Source: Halomicrobium salinisoli
Lineage (GTDB): Archaea; Halobacteriota; Halobacteria; Halobacteriales; Haloarculaceae
Length of the DNA: 64,000 bases
Direction: 5' to 3'
Assembly: GCF_020405185.1 (NCBI RefSeq)
Contig: NZ_CP084463.1
Location: forward strand, 1,922,001-1,986,000
Shown: one piece after another, positions 1-8,937 of the stretch
Layout of the letters: each line of letters opens with the position of its first letter
Position numbering within the stretch: position 1 is the stretch's first letter
Program-made: the position numbers and the translations under genes
The notes under the pieces: model-generated
Seen by the model: only the letters and a program-made list of their open reading frames with translations
What the model was told of the DNA's origin: nothing
Database searches by the model: none

Positions 1-767
1 AGCTCGGGTTCGACCTCGGCCGCGTCCACGTCCTCGACGGCGGCGACGACCTCGCCGCGGAGGTCCACCACGCCTGCGAGCGCCAGGGCTGTCTCGGCCT
101 CGTCGAGGACGCCATCCCGCGGCTCCGTGAGGAGGGCAAGACCGTCGTCCTCGTCGGCAACGAGGACGAGCTGGAGGGCGTCATCGCCGTCGCCGACGAG
201 GTCCGCCCCGGCGCCGCGTGGACGGTCCAGCGGCTCCGCGAACTGGGCGTCGAGACGGTGATGCTCACCGGCGACGAGGAGCGGACCGCCCGCGCCATCG
301 CCGACGAGGTCGGCATCGACCAGGTCCGCGCGGGTCTGCTGCCCGACGAGAAGGTCGACGCCGTCGAGGGGCTGCTCGAGGAGTACCCCGACGGCGTCGC
401 CATGGTGGGCGACGGCGTCAACGACGCCCCCGCGCTCGCCACGGCGACCGTCGGCGTCGCCATGGGCGCGGCCGGCACCGACGCCGCCATCGAGACGGCC
501 GACGTCGCGCTGATGGCCGACGACGTGACGAAACTGCCCTACCTCTCGGAGCTGGCCCGCGACGCGAACGGCATCATCCGACAGAACGTCTGGGCGAGCC
601 TCGGCATGAAGGCCCTGCTGGCCGTTGGCGTCCCGCTGGGGTACGTCTCGGTGGCGGTGGCCGTCCTCCTCGGCGACGCCGGCATGACTGTCGGCGTCAC
701 CGGCAACGCGATGCGCCTCTCGCAGGTCCAGCCGGAGGAGGCCGACGACGAGCCCGCCGCGGCCTGA
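1..767 (+). CDS. Heavy-metal P-type ATPase (Zn/Cd type), C-terminal part
   Basis: The reading frame is open from the left edge (codons start at base 3), so the N-terminus, most membrane helices and the phosphorylated Asp lie outside the window; about 254 residues are seen. They hold the end of the P/N domains with MLTGDE and the hinge motif GDGVNDAPAL near bases 408-438, then the last membrane helices. The last helix carries GDAG followed by GNAMRL. An Asp-x-Gly in this helix is typical of P1B-2 pumps that export Zn, Cd or Pb, whereas Cu pumps carry M-x-x-S-S. The family couples ATP hydrolysis to metal export across the cell membrane. The metal is inferred from this one motif. Confidence 0.88.
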   Translation, partial: LGFDLGRVHVLDGGDDLAAEVHHACERQGCLGLVEDAIPRLREEGKTVVLVGNEDELEGVIAVADEVRPGAAWTVQRLRELGVETVMLTGDEERTARAIADEVGIDQVRAGLLPDEKVDAVEGLLEEYPDGVAMVGDGVNDAPALATATVGVAMGAAGTDAAIETADVALMADDVTKLPYLSELARDANGIIRQNVWASLGMKALLAVGVPLGYVSVAVAVLLGDAGMTVGVTGNAMRLSQVQPEEADDEPAAA

Positions 768-788
768 TTCCCGTCCCCGGCGCGACGA

Positions 789-1241
789 CTACTCGGGCGA
801 CATTCCCTTCTCCGCGAGTTCGGCGATAGCGTCGTCGGTCTTCTCCAGGTCGTCCAGCCCCATCCCCGCGAGCACGTGGTCTGCCTTGGTGAACTGGACG
901 TCCTCGTAGGCGACGACCTGAACGCGGTTGCCCCACGGGTCGCGGAAGTCGAGCCCGGGGGTGTCCAGCACCTCCGCGTCGGTCTCCGCGAGGCGGCGCT
1001 CGACGGCGTCCGCGTCGTCGACCACGAGCCCGAAGTGCCGGTGCTCGTCCGCCGTTTCTGGGTCGTCCACCTCGGAGATCGCGATGAACTGGTCGCCCAT
1101 GTCGAGGAACACCGACGACTCGGTCTCGCCCCGTAACTCGAACTCGAACACCGACTCGTAGAAGGCGAGGGCGTCGTCGCGGTCGTCGACTGTGAGCGCC
1201 ACGTGGTTGATCCCGACGAGGCGCGCTTTGCTATCGGACAT
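789..1241 (-). CDS. VOC (glyoxalase/bleomycin-resistance fold) family protein
   Basis: 150 residues, start MSDSKARLVG; an upstream in-frame Met at 1361 would add 40 Arg-rich residues and looks spurious. The N-terminus INHVALTVDDRDDALAFY is the classic opening of a VOC module, with the His as a likely metal ligand; a second half-module HRHFGLVVDDADAVERRL follows near residue 75, and DPWGNRVQVV ends the core. Members include glyoxalases, dioxygenases and resistance proteins; the substrate here cannot be told. It stands alone, tail-to-tail with the ATPase gene and divergent from the catalase gene. Confidence 0.82.
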   Translation of the reverse strand: MSDSKARLVGINHVALTVDDRDDALAFYESVFEFELRGETESSVFLDMGDQFIAISEVDDPETADEHRHFGLVVDDADAVERRLAETDAEVLDTPGLDFRDPWGNRVQVVAYEDVQFTKADHVLAGMGLDDLEKTDDAIAELAEKGMSPE

Positions 1242-1571
1242 CAGCCGACGGTAGGGTCCGGAGCCCCTTGTGGGCTCTCGGTTCGGGCCCGTGACGGGAG
1301 TCCGGACCGCGCAGCGGTTCCCCGCGAACGGTACGCCGACAAACCGGTGAGTAAACCGCACTACCCGGCCGGTGCACGGTGAGAACGGTTTTCCAGCCGA
1401 CTGACGTAAACCGAGTGCGACGAACGCCGAGAGACGTCGGTCCCGACCCCAGGACGGCGGCGACGGCGCTGACTTCTCCCGGCGCCGGTCCCGTCGGATC
1501 GCCCGCGGACTCCCGGCGCCGCAGCGGTCGAATCACCCACGACCGATCCCGTACACCCCGATCTGATCTCA
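1242..1571. other. Divergent intergenic region before catalase
   Basis: About 330 bases between the starts of the VOC gene and the catalase gene. No convincing ORF, RNA gene or TATA box was found. The short direct repeats aaaccg near 1341-1352 and 1406-1411 are the only local pattern. It presumably carries both promoters. Confidence 0.4.
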
Positions 1572-3794
1572 ATGTCAGAGGACGAATCCGACACCGAAGG
1601 TGGAACAGCCGAGGAGCAATCCCAGCAGTCCGAGTCCGAGACCGGAACCAGCCGACAGCACGGCGGCGACGTCGACGAGGACAGCAAGCAGGAGCAACTC
1701 GACGAGGTCCGGGAGAACCCCGAGGGCGAGGACCTGACGACCGACCACGGCGTCGACGTCAGCGACACGATCAACTCCCTGAAGGCGGGCGGCCGGGGGC
1801 CCACCATCATGGAGGACTTCCACTTCCGGGAGAAGATGACGCAGTTCGACCACGAGTCCATCCCGGAGCGGGTCGTCCACGCCCGCGGCACCGGCGCCCA
1901 CGGCCACTTCCAGCCGTACGAGGACCCCGACCTCGGGGAGTACGACGACGTCTCCGACCTGACGAAGGCCTCCCTGTTCCAAGATCCCGACCAGAAGACG
2001 CCCGTGTTCGTCCGGTTCTCGACCGTCGTCGGGTCCCGCGGGTCGGCCGACACCGTCCGCGACGTCCGCGGGTTCGCGACCAAGTTCTACACAGAGGACG
2101 GCAACTGGGACCTCGTGGGCAACAACATCCCCGTCTTCTTCATCCAGGACGCGATGGAGTTCCCCGACCTGGTCCACGCGATCAAGCCCGAACCCGACGA
2201 CGGCATGCCCCAGGCCTCGGCTGCCCACGACACCTTCTGGGACTTCGCCTCGCTGAAGCCCGAGATCACGCACATGCTCATGTGGGTGCTCTCCGGGCGG
2301 GCGCTGCCCCGGGCCTACCGCATGATGCAGGGCTTCGGCGTCCACACGTTCCGCCTGATCAACGACGACGGCGAGTCGCGGTTCGTCAAGTTCCACTGGA
2401 CGCCCAAGTACGGCACCAACGAACTCGTCTGGGACGAGACCCAGAAGCTCGCCGGCAAGAACCCCGACTTCAACCGGCAGGACCTCTACGACGTCATCGA
2501 GGCGGGCTACCAGCCCGAGTGGGAACTGGGCGTCCAGATCTTCACCGAGGAGGAGGCAGAGGAGTTCGACTTCGACGTCCTCGATCCGACGAAGATCGTC
2601 CCCGAGACGGAGGTCCCCGTCCGGCCCATCGGGAAGATGACGCTCACCGACACGCCGGACAACTTCTTCGCCGAGGTCGAGCAGGTCGCCTTCCACCCCG
2701 GCAACGTCGTCCCGGGGATCGACTTCACCAACGATCCCCTCCTGCAGGGCAGGCTGTTCTCCTACCAGGACACTCAGCTCAACCGCTTCAACAGCGCCAA
2801 CTGGGACGAGATCCCGATCAACCGTCCGATCGCCGAGCGCCATAACAACCAGCGCGCCGGCTTCATGCGCCAGGAGATCAACCAGGGGAAGGTCTCGTAC
2901 AAGCCCAACTCCATCGGCGACGACTACCCGCGGGAATCGCCGGAGGAGGAAGGGGGCTACGAGCACTTCGCCGAGAAGGTCAGCGGCAAGAAGATCCGCG
3001 AACGCAGCGAGAGCTTCGGCGACCACTTCTCGCAGGCCAGGCTGTTCTGGAACTCCATGACCGAGCACGAGCAGGACGCCATCGTCGACGCCGCCCACTT
3101 CGAGCTCGGGAAGGTCGACCGCATGGAGATCCGCGAGCGGCTCGTCTACGACCTCTTCAACAACGTCGACCACGAGTTCGCCCGCCGCGTCGCCGAGGGC
3201 GTCGGCGTCGACCCGCCGGAGGAACCCGGCGACCAGTTGCCCGACCACGACGCCGAGGACCCCTCGCTGAGCATGGCCGATCGGACGCCCGACACCATCG
3301 AGACGCGGAAGGTCGCCGTGCTCGTCGACGACGGCTTCGACGAGGAGCACCTCTCGACGGTCGCCGACGCCCTCGAGGAGCGCGGCGTCCGCGTGAAGGT
3401 CGTCTCGAAGGTACTCGGCGACAAGACCGGCGCCGACGGGGAGACGGTCGAGGCCGACGAGAGCCACGTGACCACCGAGTCCGTCCTGTACGACGCGGTC
3501 TTCGTCCCCGGCGGCGAGGACAGCGTCGACGCGCTTCAGGAGCAGGGCGACGCCAAGCACTTCGTCGCCGAGGCGTTCAAGCACAAGAAGCCCGTCGCCG
3601 CCCTCGGGGCGGGCGTCGACCTCGTCGACCACGTCGACCTGCCCGGGGTCGAACCGGTCGACGACGGCCTCGTCTCCGAGCAGGGCGTCGTCCTCGGCCG
3701 CGACGGCGACCTGGACGGCTTCGTCGACCGCTTCGTAGACGCCATCGCTGCCCACCGCCACTGGGACCGCGAGGACATGGAAGTGCCGGCCTGA
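1572..3794 (+). CDS. katE: Large-subunit heme catalase with C-terminal DJ-1/PfpI-like domain
   Basis: 740 residues, the size of clade II (HPII-type) catalases, which split hydrogen peroxide to water and oxygen in the cytoplasm. After a ~75-residue acidic tail the core has the catalytic-His motif VVHARGTGAHGHF (His103), the Asn motif VGNNIPVFF and the heme-ligand Tyr398 in RLFSYQDTQ. From about residue 575 a flavodoxin-like DJ-1/PfpI domain follows (KVAVLVDDGFDEEHL), as in E. coli KatE. The ATG lacks a Shine-Dalgarno sequence, so the transcript is probably leaderless. It is transcribed alone. With superoxide dismutase (18553-19164) it forms the peroxide/superoxide defence seen in this window. 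Confidence 0.96.
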   Translation: MSEDESDTEGGTAEEQSQQSESETGTSRQHGGDVDEDSKQEQLDEVRENPEGEDLTTDHGVDVSDTINSLKAGGRGPTIMEDFHFREKMTQFDHESIPERVVHARGTGAHGHFQPYEDPDLGEYDDVSDLTKASLFQDPDQKTPVFVRFSTVVGSRGSADTVRDVRGFATKFYTEDGNWDLVGNNIPVFFIQDAMEFPDLVHAIKPEPDDGMPQASAAHDTFWDFASLKPEITHMLMWVLSGRALPRAYRMMQGFGVHTFRLINDDGESRFVKFHWTPKYGTNELVWDETQKLAGKNPDFNRQDLYDVIEAGYQPEWELGVQIFTEEEAEEFDFDVLDPTKIVPETEVPVRPIGKMTLTDTPDNFFAEVEQVAFHPGNVVPGIDFTNDPLLQGRLFSYQDTQLNRFNSANWDEIPINRPIAERHNNQRAGFMRQEINQGKVSYKPNSIGDDYPRESPEEEGGYEHFAEKVSGKKIRERSESFGDHFSQARLFWNSMTEHEQDAIVDAAHFELGKVDRMEIRERLVYDLFNNVDHEFARRVAEGVGVDPPEEPGDQLPDHDAEDPSLSMADRTPDTIETRKVAVLVDDGFDEEHLSTVADALEERGVRVKVVSKVLGDKTGADGETVEADESHVTTESVLYDAVFVPGGEDSVDALQEQGDAKHFVAEAFKHKKPVAALGAGVDLVDHVDLPGVEPVDDGLVSEQGVVLGRDGDLDGFVDRFVDAIAAHRHWDREDMEVPA

Positions 3795-3906
3795 TCGGCG
3801 GTTCCCGGGTCAGCCGTCGCCCTCGCTTCGCTCCGGGGCTGCGGCTTCTCTCGTTTAAATACCTGGACAGCACAGCAGTCGCTCGCGAGTTTGCTCGCGG
3901 CAGAAA

Positions 3907-3973
3907 TGCTCCGTCAGGGATTCGAACCCGATGCCGGACCTCGCTACGCTCGGTCCGCCGTGATTCGAATCCC
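3907..3973 (-). repeat. tRNA-Glu 3'-end copy folded into a long hairpin (copy 1)
   Basis: Bases 3907-3929 are identical to the discriminator, 3' acceptor strand and T-arm of the neighbouring tRNA-Glu (tgctccgtcagggattcgaa and on). The following bases hold a hairpin ccggacc/ggtccg and then ttcgaatccc, which is complementary to the T-arm half gggattcgaa. The whole element is therefore an inverted repeat with the tRNA end as one arm. No D-arm or anticodon arm is present, so it is not a tRNA. Confidence 0.7.
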
Positions 3974-4015
3974 TTCTGTGCGCTTCCTTCTTCGTCACTT
4001 CGTTCCTCAGAAGAG

Positions 4016-4090
4016 TGCTCCGTCAGGGATTCGAACCCTGGTCATTGCCTCGAGAGGGCAATATGATTGGCCGGACTACACTAACGGAGC
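4016..4090 (-). tRNA. tRNA-Glu (anticodon CTC), copy 1
   Basis: 75 bases. On the minus strand it opens with acceptor GCTCCGT and ends ACGGAGC plus discriminator A. The anticodon arm is TTGCC-CTCTCGA-GGCAA, giving anticodon CTC for Glu, and the T-arm contains GGTTCGAATCC. CCA is not encoded. The sequence is identical to the copy at 4243-4317. In haloarchaea tRNA-Glu is also charged for protein synthesis in the route that shares GatCA-type amidation, but this gene itself reads GAG codons. Confidence 0.95.
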
Positions 4091-4131
4091 GTGTAGTGCT
4101 TGCAGTCGGATCGAGCGAACGGTCGCTCGAA

Positions 4132-4198
4132 TGCTCCGTCAGGGATTCGAACCCGATGCCGGACCTCGCTGCGCTCGGTCCGCCGTGATTCAAATCCC
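4132..4198 (-). repeat. tRNA-Glu 3'-end copy folded into a long hairpin (copy 2)
   Basis: Second copy of the element at 3907-3973, with the same 23-base tRNA 3' end, the same ccggacc/ggtccg hairpin and a distal arm ttcaaatccc carrying one change against copy 1. It sits 42 bases past the first full tRNA. Confidence 0.7.
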
Positions 4199-4242
4199 CT
4201 CCGTGCTCGTTTCGCTTACTCGCAGCGGCTCGTGCGCTGCAA

Positions 4243-4317
4243 TGCTCCGTCAGGGATTCGAACCCTGGTCATTGCCTCGAGAGGGCAATATGATTGGCCG
4301 GACTACACTAACGGAGC
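4243..4317 (-). tRNA. tRNA-Glu (anticodon CTC), copy 2
   Basis: Identical over all 75 bases to the tRNA at 4016-4090, with the same acceptor stem, CTC anticodon and T-arm. Being the upstream copy on the minus strand, it may be co-transcribed with the other copy, with a hairpin element between them. Confidence 0.95.
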
Positions 4318-4384
4318 GTGCAACCGTTCGTAACGCGGGTTTCCGTTTAACGGTTGCGTTTCAGCGCCGCCCTGTGTGGATTTC

Positions 4385-5551
4385 TCACTCGTCGTCCTCG
4401 AAGGGGGAACCGGCGGCCTCGGGCTCCTCGCCGGCAATGGAAATGATGTTCTCCCGGCCCACGCGGAGCTTGCTGATCTCGCCGTCCTCCTCCATGTCCG
4501 AGAGGAGCATGCTCACCTTCGACTTGGACCACTCCGTCTCGTCGACGATGTTGACCTGCTTCATCCGGCCGCCGTTGTCCTCCAGGAGCTTCAGCACGCG
4601 GTCGCTGTCCGAGAGGAGTTCCTCCTCCGGGACGGCGGGGGACTCGGGCTCCGGATCCGGTTCTGGAGCGCTGGCCTCGGCCGCCGCCGCGCCGCCGTCG
4701 CCGTCGTTCCAGGGGACGTCGGGGCGACCGAAGTGGAAGACGGCGCCGCCGACCAGCGCGACGAGCAGGACCACGGCGCCGGCCATCCACATCAGGCCGC
4801 CGCTGTCGCCCTCGGCGGGGAGCGCCGTCGTCGATCCGTCGCTGGCGGTCCCGTCCGTCTCGCCGGCGCCGGCGTCGCCGTCCTCGACCAGCTCCCGCGG
4901 GCCGAACTCGACGTAGGGGCGGCTGGGACCGAACTCGCGTTCGCCCTCCCAGGTGACCATCTCGCTGTCGGTCAGCGAGCCCGGCGACGACTGCGTCGTC
5001 GGCTCGGGCTCGACGCGGGCGAACGCGAGGTTCGGGCCGCGCTCGATCACCATCGACTGGTCCTCGCCGATGTAGAACGCGCCGGCGAAGACGTCGCTGA
5101 CGACGACTCGGTCGCCGTCGGTCCGCGCGAAGCCGTGCCAGTGGAAGGAGAGGGAGACGGTGCCGCGGTCGGTGAAGCTCGTTGTCACGTTCACCGAGGC
5201 GTCCCGGTCGAAGGCGGTCGCGCGCATCTCGCGACCGGTCTGGTTCTCTCCCACGTCGACCAGCCGACCGGCCCGGGCGACGAAGTTGCGGTAGAGGTCC
5301 GTCTCCTCGGACCGGAACCGGTCGGCGTAGTCCTCGAACTGCTGGCGCTCGCTCTCGTTGGCCAGGCGCCTGGAGTGTTTCACCGTCCACTCCGCGGACC
5401 CGTTCTCGGTGACGGTCACCTCGAAGGTGGTCCGATCGAACCCGTCGGGCTGTGCCAGCAGCGGTCCGGCCCCGTCGGCGCTGCCGGCCGCGGGCACGAG
5501 GGCTGCGACCACCACGAGGAGGGCGACAGCCCACAGAACCTGGCGACGCAT
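4385..5551 (-). CDS. Membrane-anchored HTH protein (haloarchaeal sensor-regulator type)
   Basis: 388 residues. A signal peptide (MRRQVLWAVALLVVVAALVPAAGSADG) leads an extracellular domain of about 260 residues. One membrane helix follows near residues 250-272 (MWMAGAVVLLVALVGGAVF), then an acidic linker and a cytoplasmic winged HTH (DRVLKLLEDNGGRMKQVNIV, KSKVSMLLSDMEEDG). This order occurs in haloarchaeal families annotated DUF7345/DUF7343. Such proteins are thought to pass an outside signal to a DNA-binding domain; the signal and target are unknown. It is transcribed alone from a TATA-led promoter. Topology is read from the sequence; the role is inferred. Confidence 0.85.
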   Translation of the reverse strand: MRRQVLWAVALLVVVAALVPAAGSADGAGPLLAQPDGFDRTTFEVTVTENGSAEWTVKHSRRLANESERQQFEDYADRFRSEETDLYRNFVARAGRLVDVGENQTGREMRATAFDRDASVNVTTSFTDRGTVSLSFHWHGFARTDGDRVVVSDVFAGAFYIGEDQSMVIERGPNLAFARVEPEPTTQSSPGSLTDSEMVTWEGEREFGPSRPYVEFGPRELVEDGDAGAGETDGTASDGSTTALPAEGDSGGLMWMAGAVVLLVALVGGAVFHFGRPDVPWNDGDGGAAAAEASAPEPDPEPESPAVPEEELLSDSDRVLKLLEDNGGRMKQVNIVDETEWSKSKVSMLLSDMEEDGEISKLRVGRENIISIAGEEPEAAGSPFEDDE

Positions 5552-5576
5552 CTACCGTATACCACCCAAGGGTAGA

Positions 5577-5584
5577 ATAAAAGC
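5577..5584 (-). promoter_or_regulatory. TATA box of the membrane HTH gene
   Basis: On the minus strand cttttatt lies 26 bases before the ATG at 5551. Archaeal transcription starts about 25 bases after the TATA box, so the message would be almost leaderless. Confidence 0.5.
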
Positions 5585-5642
5585 GCTGTGTCTCCCCCCG
5601 TCATCGGGGAGAAATCGCTACAGGAGACCGCTCTCGCGACCG

Positions 5643-8600
5643 TTAGCGACGCTGACGGTCGGGCAGGGCCGCGGCCAGGCGCTCGACGGGGTGGGGCGGC
5701 TCCTCGCCGCCCGGTCGGTCGCCCAGCTGCGTCCGGCAGGAGGCTCCGGGCGCGACGACCCGGTCGCCGTCGCTGTCGGCGACCTGATCGAACAGGATCG
5801 ATCCGATGGCGCGGCTCATCGAGTAGTGCTCTGCCTCGTAGCCGAAGGAGCCGGCCATGCCGCAACAGCCCGAATCCAGCGGGTCGACCGCGTAGCCCGC
5901 GCGGCGGAGGACGCCGACGGCGTGGTGGTCCTTCGTGGTCGCCTTCTGGTGGCAGTGGCCGTGGTAGGTCAGCGACTCGTCGGGCGCCGCCCAGTCGACG
6001 TCGCGATTGAGCTCGAAGTGGTCGACGTACTCGCAGACGCCGTAGGCGTTGCGGGCGACGGGATCGGCCGCGTCGCCCAGCAGGTCGTAGTAGTCCGACT
6101 GGAGCATGACGGCGTCGGAGGGCTCGACGACCACCACGTCCCAGCCGTCGCGGACGGCGGGTTCGAGGGCGTCGACGTTGGTCCGGGCGCGCTCGCGGGC
6201 GACGTCGAGGAAGCCCTTCGAGTGGGCCGCGCGCCCGCTGGCGGTCACGCCCTCGGGCACCCGCACGTGGACGCCGGCCGCCTCGAGCACCCGGACCGCG
6301 TCTTTCAGCACCTCGGGGTGGCTGTAGTTGTAGTACGTGTCCGGGAACAGCAGGACGCGCCGGTCCGCGTCGGCCTCCGGAACGGCCGGCCCGCGGTCGT
6401 CGAACCAGTCGGTGAACGACTCGCTCCGGAAGGAGGGGAGATCGCGCTCCCGGGCGATGCCAAGCAGCTTCTCCGCGAGCAGGTCCGAGCCCGGCGCCTT
6501 CGCCAGCCAGTTGGAGACGGGCGCCAGCGCGCTCCCGACCGCGCTCAGCCGGTGGACGTTGGCGAACAGGCGGTCCCGCAGGCCCGCGCCGTGCTCCTCG
6601 TGGCGGGCGTGCTGGACCTCCGCCTTGAGCTTCGCCATGTCGACCTCGCTGGGGCAGTCCTTCGCGCAGCCCTTGCAGCCGATACAGAGGTCCATGACCT
6701 CGCTGGCGAACTCCTCGTCGGTGGGGTCGGCGGGCAGGTCGCCGCTCATCGCCCGCCGGAGGGCGTTGGCCCGGCCGCGGGTCGCAGTCACCTCCTCGTC
6801 GGCGGCGCGGTAGGTCGGGCACATCACGCCGCCCGTCGTCTCCTGCGGGCCGCGGCAGCCGCCGCAGCCGTGGCACAGCTCCACCATCCCCTGCATCCCG
6901 TTGTCGTTGTCCCACTCCAGCGCGGGCTCGAAGCCCGCGTCGAACTCGTAGTCGGGGTCGAACCGCAGGTCGTCGGTGACGGCGACGGCGCGGGCCCGCT
7001 TGGGGACGCCCTCGGGGATCGTCTCGTCCTCGGCGTAGCCGACGACCTGCCCGGGGTTGAGCAGCCAGTCGGGGTCGAAGGTCGTCTTCAGGTCGCGGAA
7101 CAGCTCCCACACGTCCTGGCCGTACAGCTTCCGGTTCCACCGCGTCCGCGCCCGGCCGTCGCCGTGTTCGCCGGAGACGCTGCCGCCGTACTCGACGACG
7201 AGGTCGGTCGCGCCGTCGGCGATGGCCGCCATCTGCTCGACGCCAGCCTCCGTCTTCGTGTTCACGAGCGGCCGGATGTGGAGACAGCCCGGGCCGGCGT
7301 GCGCGTAGAAGCTGGCGAACGTGTCGTTGTCCGCCAGCAGGTCCTGGAAGTCCGAGACGAACTCGGGCAGGTTCTCCGGCGGGACCGCGGTGTCCTCGAT
7401 GAAACTGATGTGCTTGGCGTCGGTGGTCCGCCCCAGCAGGATCGGCAGGCCGCTCTTGCGGAGCTTCCAGAAGCGCTCCCGCTCGGCGTCGCCGTGGGCC
7501 TCCTGTCCGTGGAAGGCCTGCCGGGGTGCAGTCGTCAGCTCCTCGGCGCCGTCCCCGGGTTCGCCCTCGGGGTCGACCTCGCCGTCGACGCGGTCGGCCA
7601 GCAGGTCGGCCACCAGCTGCTGGCCCTCGGCGTCGTCCTCGGCGTAGAACTCCACCAGCAGGACCGCGCCGGTCCCCGCCGGCAGCAGGCTGTCGACCAG
7701 CGCGCCGAACTCCTCGGTGTCGCTCGCCAGGTCCAGCAGGACGTCGTCGAGCACCTCGACGGCGGCCGGGTCGTGGTCGAGGATGGGGGCAACGTCCTCC
7801 ATGGCGGTGACCAGATCCGGGTAGCTCAGCAGGGCCAGCGCCTTCGTCTCGGGGACCGGCTCCAGCGAGACCGTCGCCTCGGTGACCACCGCCAGCGTCC
7901 CCTCGCTGCCCGCCAGCAGGCGCGCGAGGTTGATCGTGTCGGCCTCGCCGAACTCGCCGTCGGCCTCCGCCAGCAGGCGGTCGAGGTTGTACCCCGAGAC
8001 GTTGCGCTTCAGGTCCGGGAACGCCGCGGCCACGTCCTCGGCCTCCTCGTCGACGACGCGGACGACTGCGTCGTAGATGCGCGCCTCCAGGTCGCCGTCG
8101 CCGGCCCGCGAGCGGGCCTCCTCGAGGGTCACCTCGCCGAACGTGGTGACGGTCCCGTCCGCGAGGACCACCTCGCACGCCTCGACGTAGTGGTCGGTCT
8201 TGCCGTACTTCAGGGAGTGCGCGCCCGTGGAGTTGTTCCCGATGGCGCCGCCCAGCGCGCTCTTGTCGCCCCAGGCCGGGTCCGGCGCGAACTTCAGGTC
8301 GTGGTCGGCCAGTCGGGCGTTCAGTTCCCCGAGGGTCACGCCCACCTCGGCGCGGGCGGTTCGACCCTCCGGGTCGACGTCGAGGACGCCGTCCAGGTGC
8401 CGCGTGAAGTCGAGGACGACGGCCTCGTTGACCGCCTGCCCGGCGAGGCTGGTGCCGCCCCCGCGGGGCAGCACCGGTACGGACCGCTCGGCGCAGTAGG
8501 CGACCGTCGCCGCCACGTCCGCGGTCGACCGCGGGTAGACGACGCCGACGGGCGTCACCGAGTACGCGCTGGCGTCCGTGGCGTACAGCCCGCGTGTGTA

Positions 8601-8741
8601 CTCGTCGAACCGCACCTCGCCCTCGATCCGGTCGCGCAGGTCGTCGACGACGCCCGGGCGGTCGACCGCGCCGCCCGCGTGGTCGTAGTCGGCCCGCTCG
8701 TCCCGGGCCGGCTCGTCGCTCGCCCCCGTTCGTGCGCCCAT
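5643..8741 (-). CDS. dld: FAD-binding / Fe-S oxidoreductase, D-lactate dehydrogenase type
   Basis: 1032 residues. The N-terminal half is a PCMH-type FAD domain (LPRGGGTSLAGQAV near residue 95, GGAIGNNSTG near 162) and a DLD-type C-terminal FAD domain. The second half is GlpC-like: cysteine clusters CHGCGGC (near 620) and CIGCKGCAKDCPSE (near 687) for 4Fe-4S centres, then CCG-type motifs ending DSGCCGMAGSFGYE (near 958). Such fusions oxidise D-lactate or related 2-hydroxy acids and pass electrons to the quinone pool at the membrane. The exact substrate (D-lactate or glycolate) is not fixed by sequence. It is divergent from the liv operon. The symbol is used in the family sense. Confidence 0.88.
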   Translation of the reverse strand: MGARTGASDEPARDERADYDHAGGAVDRPGVVDDLRDRIEGEVRFDEYTRGLYATDASAYSVTPVGVVYPRSTADVAATVAYCAERSVPVLPRGGGTSLAGQAVNEAVVLDFTRHLDGVLDVDPEGRTARAEVGVTLGELNARLADHDLKFAPDPAWGDKSALGGAIGNNSTGAHSLKYGKTDHYVEACEVVLADGTVTTFGEVTLEEARSRAGDGDLEARIYDAVVRVVDEEAEDVAAAFPDLKRNVSGYNLDRLLAEADGEFGEADTINLARLLAGSEGTLAVVTEATVSLEPVPETKALALLSYPDLVTAMEDVAPILDHDPAAVEVLDDVLLDLASDTEEFGALVDSLLPAGTGAVLLVEFYAEDDAEGQQLVADLLADRVDGEVDPEGEPGDGAEELTTAPRQAFHGQEAHGDAERERFWKLRKSGLPILLGRTTDAKHISFIEDTAVPPENLPEFVSDFQDLLADNDTFASFYAHAGPGCLHIRPLVNTKTEAGVEQMAAIADGATDLVVEYGGSVSGEHGDGRARTRWNRKLYGQDVWELFRDLKTTFDPDWLLNPGQVVGYAEDETIPEGVPKRARAVAVTDDLRFDPDYEFDAGFEPALEWDNDNGMQGMVELCHGCGGCRGPQETTGGVMCPTYRAADEEVTATRGRANALRRAMSGDLPADPTDEEFASEVMDLCIGCKGCAKDCPSEVDMAKLKAEVQHARHEEHGAGLRDRLFANVHRLSAVGSALAPVSNWLAKAPGSDLLAEKLLGIARERDLPSFRSESFTDWFDDRGPAVPEADADRRVLLFPDTYYNYSHPEVLKDAVRVLEAAGVHVRVPEGVTASGRAAHSKGFLDVARERARTNVDALEPAVRDGWDVVVVEPSDAVMLQSDYYDLLGDAADPVARNAYGVCEYVDHFELNRDVDWAAPDESLTYHGHCHQKATTKDHHAVGVLRRAGYAVDPLDSGCCGMAGSFGYEAEHYSMSRAIGSILFDQVADSDGDRVVAPGASCRTQLGDRPGGEEPPHPVERLAAALPDRQRR

Positions 8742-8900
8742 ACGCGCCCGTACGTCCGCGGACCGATTAATGCACCGTCCCGCACGAGCGCGACAGGCGC
8801 ACCGGCGCCAGCACGGGGGCGAGACGACGCGCTCGGGCCGCGGCTCGACGTGTAACTGGCTTCGCCTATTCCCGCAACAGGAATCGGCCGATGACCGGGA

Positions 8901-8909
8901 GTTTATTTA
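8901..8909 (+). promoter_or_regulatory. TATA box of the liv operon
   Basis: tttatttac begins 37 bases before the livH ATG at 8938, which predicts a start site about 10 bases before the gene. It supports that ATG rather than in-frame starts further upstream. Confidence 0.55.
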
Positions 8910-8937
8910 CTCTCGCCGGTGGTCTCTCTCCACAAGC

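Larger units (their letters stand above)
3907..4317. repeat. Tandem duplication (~226-base period) carrying tRNA-Glu genes
   Basis: Unit 1 has the tRNA-3'-end hairpin at 3907-3973 and a full tRNA at 4016-4090; unit 2 has the hairpin at 4132-4198 and a full tRNA at 4243-4317. Offsets are 225 and 227 bases, so one unit was duplicated in tandem. The sequences between hairpin and tRNA have diverged strongly while the tRNA copies are identical, which suggests selection or gene conversion of the tRNA parts. Confidence 0.8.
3795..4384. other. tRNA cluster region without protein genes
   Basis: About 590 bases between the catalase gene and the stop of the membrane HTH gene. It contains two identical tRNA-Glu genes, two hairpin-bearing tRNA 3'-end copies and the ~226-base tandem duplication that made them; these are listed separately. 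Bases 3815-3855 contain ctcgcttcgctc, a loop sequence seen elsewhere in hairpins of this window. Apparent ORFs through this stretch run across the tRNAs and are not coding. Confidence 0.7.

Noticed and set aside
1575..3761. 728-residue minus-strand ORF inside the catalase gene
   Set aside because: It mirrors katE codons in the antisense frame, is rich in Val/Asp/Leu repeats and has no family motif; GC-rich haloarchaeal genes commonly give such shadows.
3891..4916. 341-residue ORF across the tRNA cluster
   Set aside because: Its repeated peptides are read from tRNA-Glu and hairpin copies; not a protein.
5358..8855. 1165-residue plus-strand ORF opposite the FAD/Fe-S enzyme
   Set aside because: Antisense of a gene with clear cofactor motifs; the ORF itself has no domain and a biased composition.
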